Part shown: piece after piece, positions 1-5,204 of the stretch
Position numbering within the stretch: the stretch's first letter is position 1
How the letters are laid out: each line of letters begins with the position of its first letter
From: Bacteroidetes bacterium SB0662_bin_6
GTDB taxonomy: Bacteria > Bacteroidota > Rhodothermia > Rhodothermales > VXPQ01
NCBI GenBank assembly: GCA_009839485.1
Contig: VXPQ01000046.1
Span: 222,913 to 286,912 of the forward strand
Length of the DNA stretch: 64,000 nucleotides
Direction: 5' to 3'
Notes under the pieces: model-generated
Seen by the model: only the letters and a program-made list of their open reading frames with translations
The model's database searches: none
What the model was told of the DNA's origin: nothing
Translations under genes and position numbers: made by a program

Positions 1-254
1 TATATTATCCGCAGGGTAATCAGGATGGATGCAGCCCACAACGCAGCGATATTCCACTTCGGCGCCCTGGGAGACCCCCTTATAATGAGCAATAGCGGAC
101 TTGCAAGCGCCAGGAAGATCACGGCCATAAGCAACACGGGATAGTCGAAAAACCACCCTGACAAGCCCGCCGAATAGAACAATATGACCGGGATCGAGCC
201 AACAACGTAGACCAGTAGCCAACCCCCTATGCCTTTCATACTGTCTCTTTCCAT
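1..254 (-). CDS. DUF2569-like small membrane protein (partial, cut by window edge)
   Basis: The open frame runs leftward from ATG 254 off the window start, giving 84 visible residues. After a short polar N-terminus it reads KGIGGWLLVYVVGSIPVILF, which has the GIGGWL start typical of DUF2569-type membrane proteins, then a second hydrophobic segment (residues about 38-57) and a third beginning near the edge. A second in-frame ATG lies at 239 (MKGIGG). Both starts have purine-rich upstream sequence, so the exact start is open. It is probably an inner-membrane protein of unknown role. The C-terminal part is not visible, so the family call rests on the N-terminal motif and hydrophobicity. Confidence 0.55.
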   Translation of the reverse strand, partial: MERDSMKGIGGWLLVYVVGSIPVILFYSAGLSGWFFDYPVLLMAVIFLALASPLLLIIRGSPRAPKWNIAALWAASILITLRII

Positions 255-299
255 CAGACCCTTTTCTTCCTCGCTGTAAACTCGCCCCGTCCCGAAATG

Positions 300-328
300 C
301 AGGCGCGGTGAGCGCGTCACGCCGCCTG
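300..328. repeat. Imperfect inverted repeat (possible stem-loop)
   Basis: A 12-nt arm at 300-311 pairs with 317-328, with two mismatches around a 5-nt loop (GCGCG). It lies between two leftward genes. No T-run follows on either strand, so it is not a convincing intrinsic terminator. It could separate the two transcripts or be incidental in GC-rich DNA. Confidence 0.3.
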
Positions 329-358
329 GCATCGCTTTCGGTTAGCCCGATACTCCCA

Positions 359-862
359 TCACGACCCGTCCCAAGGCCGGCGGCGGGGTATCCAGCGCGG
401 CACATTGGCCTTGTAGCGCCGATAGTCTTCGCCGAAGCGCCGTTCGAGGCCCGGCTCTTCAAAAAATACGAAAAAGACCGTGTTGAGCAGGAAGAAGACG
501 AGCATCCAGCCGACCAGATACCACGAACCGAATAGCAACGACTCGGCGACGAGCATGACATTTACGCTCGTGAGCATGGGGTTCCGGACATGGCTGTAGG
601 GACCGCGAACCACCAGCTTCTTCGGCGGCGCCCACGGCGCAGGCGTGCCCTTGCCAACCTTCACAAACAACCTGACCGTCCAGGCGGCAAAGAAGAGGCC
701 GGTGACTCCCAGTAAAGCACCTATCCAGAACCTGGGATCTTCAGGCCCTGCCAGCGCCATAGCCCCTGGCGAGCCCGCCGAAAGCCATAGTATTGCCCCC
801 GGAATAAAAACAAGGGCCGTCCCGGGCAGGATGACAATAGCCTTGATGAGTTGCAGATTCAT
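359..862 (-). CDS. Isoprenylcysteine carboxyl methyltransferase (ICMT)-like membrane protein
   Basis: This 167-residue integral membrane protein has hydrophobic segments at about 8-27, 45-64 and 101-131. The C-terminal half carries the signature of the ICMT/PEMT-type SAM-dependent methyltransferase family: RGPYSHVRNPM (about residues 86-96), then the paired acidic motif FFEEPGLERRFGEDYRRYKANVPRWIPR. In this family the HxRNP and EE regions bind SAM. Bacterial members methylate varied small substrates, and nothing in the sequence fixes the substrate here. It is followed leftward by the DUF2569-like gene about 100 bp away. The family is confident and the role unknown. Confidence 0.8.
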   Translation of the reverse strand: MNLQLIKAIVILPGTALVFIPGAILWLSAGSPGAMALAGPEDPRFWIGALLGVTGLFFAAWTVRLFVKVGKGTPAPWAPPKKLVVRGPYSHVRNPMLTSVNVMLVAESLLFGSWYLVGWMLVFFLLNTVFFVFFEEPGLERRFGEDYRRYKANVPRWIPRRRPWDGS

Positions 863-917
863 GCAGGTTCCTTACTCCACATGCGTTCGGAGAACAGGAC
901 CTGATAGAAGCAAGGCG

Positions 918-995
918 TTACGCTTTACGGCAGCAGCAGCAACAAGAGCAGCACTTCTCACAAGAGCAGCACTTGCAGCTTTGGGGAGTATTCAT
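918..995 (-). CDS. 25-residue extremely cysteine-rich peptide (metallothionein-like candidate)
   Basis: ATG at 995 is preceded by GGAGG with 5-nt spacing, one of the best ribosome binding sites in the window. The peptide has 11 cysteines in 25 residues, in the string CKCCSCEKCCSCCCCC, and ends RKA before TAA. CXC and CC pairs separated by Lys, Glu and Ser are what short metal-thiolate peptides look like. A longer in-frame reading (to 1145) exists, but its upstream part has no matching start signal. The nearest neighbours are the HEPN module and arsM 1.3 kb to the right, so metal or metalloid binding is plausible but inferred. The alternative is a spurious frame in a CAG-like repetitive stretch, against which the perfect Shine-Dalgarno argues. 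I recognise no named family. Confidence 0.5.
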   Translation of the reverse strand: MNTPQSCKCCSCEKCCSCCCCCRKA

Positions 996-1091
996 GGTAT
1001 CCTCCGGGATGCACAATGATTTGCGTTCCTTCCTGTATGATGACAAAAAACAAACCACATTGTTCCTCCCCGCATCCGGCTTCTCCTTAGT

Positions 1092-1119
1092 AATCACCGC
1101 AAAGTTCTCCCCGTTCAGG
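1092..1119 (-). repeat. Fragment matching the 3' end of tpiA (copy 1)
   Basis: These 28 bp match 25 of 28 positions of the tpiA 3' end (22777-22804) in the same orientation. Read on the minus strand in the tpiA frame they encode LNGENFAVIT against LKGEDFAAIV in TpiA. The match stops before the tpiA stop codon. A second, longer copy lies at 2176-2218, on the other side of the HEPN module. Confidence 0.5.
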
Positions 1120-1157
1120 GCGGGCGTCCCCGGCCCCAGCTTCACCCGCGTAGAAAT

Positions 1158-1193
1158 GTTTCAATGAGGCCGGAGCTTAATGCTCCGGAAATC
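1158..1193. repeat. Single 36-bp CRISPR-repeat-like element (orphan)
   Basis: The element begins GTTTCAATGAGG, has a perfect 7-bp stem CCGGAGC/GCTCCGG (1170-1176 and 1182-1188) around loop TTAAT, and ends GGAAATC. Length 36, a GTTTCAAT start and a central GC palindrome are the hallmarks of many type I and III CRISPR repeats. No second copy is visible within several hundred bases and there are no cas genes in the window, so it is not an array. It could equally be a stem-loop downstream of the leftward HEPN gene (stop at 1217), but no T-run follows. Confidence 0.35.
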
Positions 1194-1216
1194 AGGCTCC
1201 TCCCGGGAAACACCCC

Positions 1217-1690
1217 TCACGACCTCAACGGTAACAACACATAAATAGCAAAGGTCCGGCGATCTTGTATCGAAGCCTTCCCGAAGCGATCGACACAGTT
1301 CTCCACCCTGTCAATGTCGCCGACGACTTCCGACCTGTGCAGCGTAACATGCGGGTCGTAATCCGCTTGATGACGCTGGGCCTGCATCTCACAGAACACC
1401 TCTGCAAAATCCTGAATATCCTGAGAAAATCGCCCAATGATCCCTTTGCGCTGGCATCGCTTCCTTGCATCACCGTGTTGCAATGCCCGATAAGCCTGAT
1501 TCCACGCCCGCGTATTACGATTCGAATAGCTACGGCCAGCAAGCGCATCCGCGCAATTCTGCGCCAGACAATGAAACAATGCATAGTAGGCGGTACTCGT
1601 TGCTCGCCGCAGATTCACCTGCCTCGGCTTGCGCTTATCGATATAAGCCAATTCCCTTGATGCATCAAGCATGTTTTTTACGTACCGCAT
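1217..1690 (-). CDS. HEPN-fold protein, second gene of a two-gene module
   Basis: This is a 157-residue helical protein. Residues 28-40 read RRATSTAYYALFH and residues 106-113 RHQADYDP, the two characteristic helices of HEPN-superfamily (UPF0332-like) proteins. The Arg/His pair (R106, H107) is close to, but not exactly, the canonical Rx4-6H ribonuclease motif, so nuclease activity is uncertain. ATG 1690 is chosen because GGAGGAG stands 4 nt upstream; a second ATG at 1672 lacks such a site. The start overlaps the end of the upstream gene (1665-2000) by 26 bp, so the two are cotranscribed and probably coupled. HEPN proteins are typical toxin or defence components with a partner gene, and that role is inferred here. 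Confidence 0.7.
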   Translation of the reverse strand: MRYVKNMLDASRELAYIDKRKPRQVNLRRATSTAYYALFHCLAQNCADALAGRSYSNRNTRAWNQAYRALQHGDARKRCQRKGIIGRFSQDIQDFAEVFCEMQAQRHQADYDPHVTLHRSEVVGDIDRVENCVDRFGKASIQDRRTFAIYVLLPLRS

Positions 1691-2000
1691 AACTCTCCTC
1701 CCACTCTGATTTTTCCACAAAGGTAGTAACCGGAAACGTTTCCATACCGAATTCCTCCAGCCCATTGCGAAGATTCCTGTTCAAGCCCCTCGCCGTTTTG
1801 AGATTCAGCAATTCCTGCTCCCCATCGAAAATAACTCGTATCCGAAGATATTCTTCGACTTCGTCATCGAAATAAAACTTTTCCATCTTCATGACGATAT
1901 CGTCGAAGACAACATCCGTCTTCAGGCAATCACGCAGTATTTTTTCGACGGCGGATTTTATTTCCGCCTCTTTTTCCTGCAATAACGCTACGTTCGTCAT
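1665..2000 (-). CDS. Unrecognised small acidic protein, first gene of the HEPN module
   Basis: This protein of 111 residues begins MTNVALLQEKEAEIKSAV and has a predicted helix (residues 8-27), followed by alternating strand-like hydrophobic stretches (VVFDDIV, YLRIRVIF) and a charged C-terminus ending VRKKHA. I do not recognise the family. Its stop lies inside the HEPN gene, so it is the likely partner (antitoxin, adaptor or substrate-recognition subunit) of that protein. The 330 bp upstream hold the 16-bp palindrome and a tpiA-like fragment. Function is inferred from the arrangement alone. Confidence 0.6.
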   Translation of the reverse strand: MTNVALLQEKEAEIKSAVEKILRDCLKTDVVFDDIVMKMEKFYFDDEVEEYLRIRVIFDGEQELLNLKTARGLNRNLRNGLEEFGMETFPVTTFVEKSEWEESYAVRKKHA

Positions 2001-2116
2001 CCCGAATCCCTCCTTTTTTCGAGCTTCAATGCCCTCCTGTAGACCCGCGATAGCGTATTCCGTAACCCATTACCGGTTCCCGTGCGACATTTTCAGCGAA
2101 TGCCGCTGACTCCCTC

Positions 2117-2132
2117 CCGGCAATATTGCCGG
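2117..2132. promoter_or_regulatory. Perfect 16-bp palindrome in the HEPN/arsM divergent region
   Basis: CCGGCAATATTGCCGG is a perfect palindrome with an AT centre, placed between the leftward HEPN module (start 2000) and rightward arsM (start 2331). It could be an operator for autoregulation of either unit. The rest of 2001-2330 shows a tpiA-like fragment (2176-2218) and no supported gene. Confidence 0.35.
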
Positions 2133-2175
2133 AACGTGCGCCACAGGATTCGCCCTAAACTCCTGCCCGCTTTCC

Positions 2176-2218
2176 CTACCCCACCCGCACAATCACCCCA
2201 AAATCCTCTCCATTCAGG
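2176..2218 (-). repeat. Fragment matching the 3' end of tpiA including the stop codon (copy 2)
   Basis: These 43 bp match 37 of 43 positions of the tpiA terminus at 22762-22804, in the same orientation and frame. They encode LNGEDFGVIVRVG followed by TAG, against LKGEDFAAIVRAG followed by TAG in TpiA. The similarity breaks off upstream of this stretch. It resembles an att-type gene-end duplication or the remnant of a decayed paralogue. Confidence 0.55.
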
Positions 2219-2330
2219 AAGGAAACACGAGCAACGGCTTACTGGTTCTCATCACAATCTTTCTCATTGGACGTATCCTGTTGTAACGGGTGCGCGATCC
2301 AAAGGCGCCCATCCCTCAAGGAGGTACAGA

Positions 2331-3200
2331 TTGACCCTCAATGCCACCGAAAGACGCACCGCCGTGCGCGAACGATACGCCCGCGCAGCCGTGACGGGAG
2401 ACACCTGCTGCGAGCCCGCAAACGACGACCCTGGAACCGACGGTTCTGCCGCAACCGCCAGCGGCGCGAAAACTACCGCCGACGAGATCAGTTGCGCTGT
2501 CGGCTACGGCCAGGACGAACTGAACCGCGTCCCCGAGGGCGCCAACCTCGGTCTCGGATGCGGCAACCCTGTGGCGCTGGCGTCGCTGGCTCCGGGCGAG
2601 ACCGTGCTCGACCTCGGTTCGGGCGCCGGCTTCGACTGCTTCCTGGCTGCGGAACGCGTCGGGCCCGAGGGCCGGGTCATCGGGGTGGACATGACCTCCG
2701 AGATGGTGGAACGGGCGCGCGCCAATGCGCTCAAGGGCGGTTTCGCGAACGTCGAGTTCCGGCTGGGCGAGATAGAGGCTCTGCCGGTGCCCGACGGCGT
2801 CGCGGATATCATCATTTCGAACTGCGTCCTCAACCTGTCGGCCAACCGCCCGCGCGTCCTGGCCGAGGCAATGCGCGCGCTCAGGCCCGGCGGCCGTGTA
2901 ATGATCTCGGATCTGGTTTCCGATCACCCCATGCCGGACTTCATCGCGCACTCGAAGGCGTCGCTGGTCGGCTGCCTTCCGGTCCAGGTCGCCGAGTACG
3001 AAGCCGACCTCGCCGCTGCGGGATTCACGGACATCAACGTCGAAAAGCGGCAGCGCTATCCGTCCGAGCACATTCTCGCCGATCCCCAGGTGCAGGCGGT
3101 AATCCGCCGCCAACCCGCGCGCGAGGCAGAGGTCCACGCCTTCCTGGAATCGATACACGGGGGAACGATCTGCGCCACAAAGCCGGAGGCAGCAGAATAA
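2331..3200 (+). CDS. arsM: Arsenite S-adenosylmethionine methyltransferase
   Basis: The 289-residue protein methylates As(III) using SAM, producing methylated, partly volatile arsenicals in the cytoplasm. The N-terminal helix region carries a CC pair (C26-C27). LGLGCGNPVALA (73-84) and VLDLGSGAGFDCF (92-104) form the ArsM-type SAM site. Cysteines C55, C165 (SNCVLNL) and C215 (VGCLP) correspond to the three As-binding cysteines of characterised ArsM; the last two are 50 residues apart, as in the algal enzyme. The start is TTG 2331, chosen because AAGGAGG stands about 7 nt upstream; a longer upstream frame has no such site. No arsR is adjacent, so regulation is unclear; the 16-bp palindrome upstream is a candidate site. 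Confidence 0.9.
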   Translation: MTLNATERRTAVRERYARAAVTGDTCCEPANDDPGTDGSAATASGAKTTADEISCAVGYGQDELNRVPEGANLGLGCGNPVALASLAPGETVLDLGSGAGFDCFLAAERVGPEGRVIGVDMTSEMVERARANALKGGFANVEFRLGEIEALPVPDGVADIIISNCVLNLSANRPRVLAEAMRALRPGGRVMISDLVSDHPMPDFIAHSKASLVGCLPVQVAEYEADLAAAGFTDINVEKRQRYPSEHILADPQVQAVIRRQPAREAEVHAFLESIHGGTICATKPEAAE

Positions 3201-3222
3201 CAGGATTCGCCAGTAAGGTCAC

Positions 3223-3379
3223 ATCAACCTCGACGTAGAGCGTCTCGCCGATGCCGAGACCGCCTGGAAATCCCCGGCCTGGAAGGGGCCTCGCCAAAAA
3301 CACTGTCGAGTACACGATGATCAAGAAAGCCCGAACCGATCACCCCGTTCAGGAGCCCATCGCCTCCCGCTATGCCTGA
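3223..3379 (+). pseudogene. Frameshifted 3' remnant of an unidentified gene
   Basis: Reading from 3223 gives INLDVERLADAETAWKSPAW. If one G is dropped from the GGGG run at 3285-3288, the frame continues GLAKNTVEYTMIKKARTDHP and on to a TGA at 3377-3379. That stop overlaps the ATG of the next gene (3372) by 8 bp, in the manner of a coupled upstream gene. I do not recognise the protein. No start or upstream part is visible because arsM ends at 3200. Either a gene was truncated by the arsM-side rearrangement, or the coding look is accidental. Confidence 0.3.
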
Positions 3380-4229
3380 CCTCAACTTCATACCCCATCC
3401 ATTGGTTGGAACGCCTTACGGCGCAGCGCTGGACCTGTGCATTATCCTTGCGATCATCGCCTACCTCTTGTCGGTGATCACACGCGAGTATTCCTGGGTC
3501 GACCGCCTCTGGACGACTTGCCCGCCGATCTACTGTTTGATCGTCGCCGCATCGCTGGATTTCGAATCCGCCCGGGTAAACCTGATGACGTTGCTCGTTT
3601 TATTGTGGGGAGCACGGCTCACCTTCAACTATGCGCGCAAAGGGGGATTCGCCAAAGGCGGGGAAGATTACCGTTGGCTGGAGATCCGCAAGCGCATCGG
3701 CCCCTTTCGGTTTCAGTTGCTGAACCTGGTGTTCATCGCTCCCGGGCAGATGCTCATCGTCTGGCTGTTCACGGCGCCCATACATATTGCCTGGATGCAT
3801 CAGGACGCGCCGCTGAATTGGATCGATATCGTGACGGCGCTGGTGTTTTTCACCCTCTGGATCGGAGAAATCGTGGGCGATGAACAGATGTGGCGCTTTC
3901 AGCAGGAAAAGAAGCACAAGATCGCGGCCGGCGAACCGGTCGGGCAGGGCTTCATAACGTCGGGCCTGTTCGCCTGGTCCCGGCATCCGAGCTATTTCTG
4001 CGAACTCGGCATGTGGTGGAGTTTCTACTGGTTCACGATCGCGGCCTCGGGGCAACTCGTCAATTGGACCATGCCGGGGTTCATTCTGCTGACCATGGTT
4101 TTCTTCGGCTCGTCACGGCTTGCCGAGTCCATCTCGCTTTCCAAATACCCGTCCTATACGGATTATCAGGCGAGCACTCCGCGCATCATCCCGTTCACCG
4201 GGATAGGCAAGATCAGGCGGTCAGGGTGA
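3372..4229 (+). CDS. DUF1295-family membrane protein (steroid-reductase-like fold)
   Basis: This is a 285-residue polytopic inner-membrane protein with hydrophobic segments at about 17-37, 49-66, 72-86, 115-137, 147-168 and 221-250. It carries the DUF1295 landmarks: NYARKGGFAKGGEDYRW (about 90-106), WIGEIVGDEQMWRFQQEKK and the C-terminal GLFAWSRHPSYFCELGMWW (about 199-217). The HPxYF motif belongs to the steroid 5-alpha-reductase/ICMT-like superfamily, which uses reduced cofactor or SAM. Substrates of bacterial DUF1295 proteins are mostly unknown, with lipid modification likely. ATG 3372 overlaps the remnant upstream. It is the second ICMT/DUF1295-superfamily gene within 4 kb. Confidence 0.85.
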   Translation: MPDLNFIPHPLVGTPYGAALDLCIILAIIAYLLSVITREYSWVDRLWTTCPPIYCLIVAASLDFESARVNLMTLLVLLWGARLTFNYARKGGFAKGGEDYRWLEIRKRIGPFRFQLLNLVFIAPGQMLIVWLFTAPIHIAWMHQDAPLNWIDIVTALVFFTLWIGEIVGDEQMWRFQQEKKHKIAAGEPVGQGFITSGLFAWSRHPSYFCELGMWWSFYWFTIAASGQLVNWTMPGFILLTMVFFGSSRLAESISLSKYPSYTDYQASTPRIIPFTGIGKIRRSG

Positions 4230-4319
4230 AGGCCCGGTCTGTTTGCCGGACATGCTATAGAGGACAGCCCGTTCAATAGATTTTGCGGGCACATTCCATG
4301 CTTTAACTCCCCCATGCTA

Positions 4320-4348
4320 TTGACATCATGCCAGCTTCTTCGTAAATG
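4320..4348 (+). promoter_or_regulatory. Candidate promoter for the ankyrin-sulfatase-maturase unit
   Basis: TTGACA at 4320-4325 is a consensus -35 hexamer. Seventeen bases on, TAAATG (4343-4348) is a weak -10. A palindromic operator overlaps the -10 position, which is where a LacI-type repressor would block initiation. The promoter is inferred; lineages of this kind often use other promoter consensus sequences. Confidence 0.35.
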
Positions 4349-4360
4349 TTATCGATAACA
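4347..4360. promoter_or_regulatory. Perfect LacI/GntR-type operator (site 1)
   Basis: TGTTATCGATAACA is a perfect 14-bp palindrome with the central CG expected for LacI-family operators and close to the GntR-type ATGTTA-N4-TAACAT pattern. It lies 144 bp before the first gene of the sulfatase unit. Related sites are at 10690 and 22569; the likely regulator is the LacI-family protein at 11011. Confidence 0.6.
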
Positions 4361-4503
4361 CCCGCTCTCTGCGAATCGCCACGATGGAGCGGAGAACATT
4401 CTTGCGGCTAACAGGCGCCGACACAACCGCCTTCGTGCTGTCGCAAGGCCTGTCGTGCACTGCAAGAGCAGCTGGTGTCCCAATATCGTTCTGATCAACA
4501 CCT

Positions 4504-5187
4504 ATGGAAAAGATGCACAGGATCAGGGAAATACGATACGTGGCCGTGATGCTGGTAACCTGCATGCTTGTGGCGGCCCTGACTATCCAGAATCGCCCTG
4601 ATGACCTGCTTCATCGCGCCGCGGAGGCGGGAGACCTCGAGACGGTCTCCACGCTCATCGAACAGGGCGCCGACGTGAATGCTCGTATAGGCGATTGGAC
4701 CCCCTTGCATCGCGCGGCGGTGGCGGGGCACGTAGCGATCGCCCGGCGGCTCCTTGCGGCAGGCGCCGAAGTAGATGCCCGGGGCACGGCCGGATGGACG
4801 CCGCTGCACCGGGCAGTGAAGATGGGGCAGGTGGAGATGGCGAGGCTGCTCCTGGCAAGCGGGGCGGATGTACACGCGAAGGGCATCCACGGTTGGACGC
4901 CACTGCTTCGGGCAGCAATGGCCGGACGGGCTGAAACAGGGCATCTCCTGATTCAAGCCGGAGCCGGGGTCAACCAGAGAAGCATCCACAACGGCTGGAC
5001 CGTGCTGCACTGGACGGCCTTTAGCGGTAGCCTGGAACTGGTCCGATATCTGATCGATGCCGGTGCAGAGGTTCATGCCAGGGCCGGGACAGGGCCCACG
5101 CCGCAGGGAAATACACCCATGTGGTTGGCAACGCACTACGGCCACGATGAAATCAGAGCACTGCTTCTTGAACAGGCAGGACCGTAA
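4504..5187 (+). CDS. Membrane-anchored ankyrin-repeat protein
   Basis: The protein has 227 residues: a hydrophobic N-terminal segment (residues 12-29, YVAVMLVTCMLVAALTIQ) and then about five ankyrin repeats of the form GWTPLHRAAxxGxxExxxLLLxxGADVxA from residue 36 to the end. It is probably anchored in the inner membrane with the repeats in the periplasm, where they would bind a protein partner. Only 17 bp separate it from the sulfatase, so the two are cotranscribed. Its role in the locus is unknown; scaffolding or modulating the exported sulfatase is an inference. Ankyrin repeats are uncommon next to sulfatases. Confidence 0.85.
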   Translation: MEKMHRIREIRYVAVMLVTCMLVAALTIQNRPDDLLHRAAEAGDLETVSTLIEQGADVNARIGDWTPLHRAAVAGHVAIARRLLAAGAEVDARGTAGWTPLHRAVKMGQVEMARLLLASGADVHAKGIHGWTPLLRAAMAGRAETGHLLIQAGAGVNQRSIHNGWTVLHWTAFSGSLELVRYLIDAGAEVHARAGTGPTPQGNTPMWLATHYGHDEIRALLLEQAGP

Positions 5188-5204
5188 AACGAGAGGGGGT
5201 ATCG

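Noticed and set aside
918..1145. 75-residue version of the cysteine-rich frame
   Set aside because: The upstream 50 residues have no start signal and part of them is the tpiA-like fragment; the Shine-Dalgarno belongs to ATG 995.
1170..1188. Intrinsic terminator for the HEPN module
   Set aside because: The stem is good but no T-run follows on the minus strand; the 36-bp element as a whole fits a CRISPR-like repeat better.
2082..2330. N-terminal extension of arsM
   Set aside because: It is low-complexity, runs through the palindrome region and the tpiA-like fragment, and the AAGGAGG site supports TTG 2331.
2316..3158. 280-codon leftward frame opposite arsM
   Set aside because: It is antisense to a fully supported methyltransferase, has no recognisable motif and no ribosome binding site.
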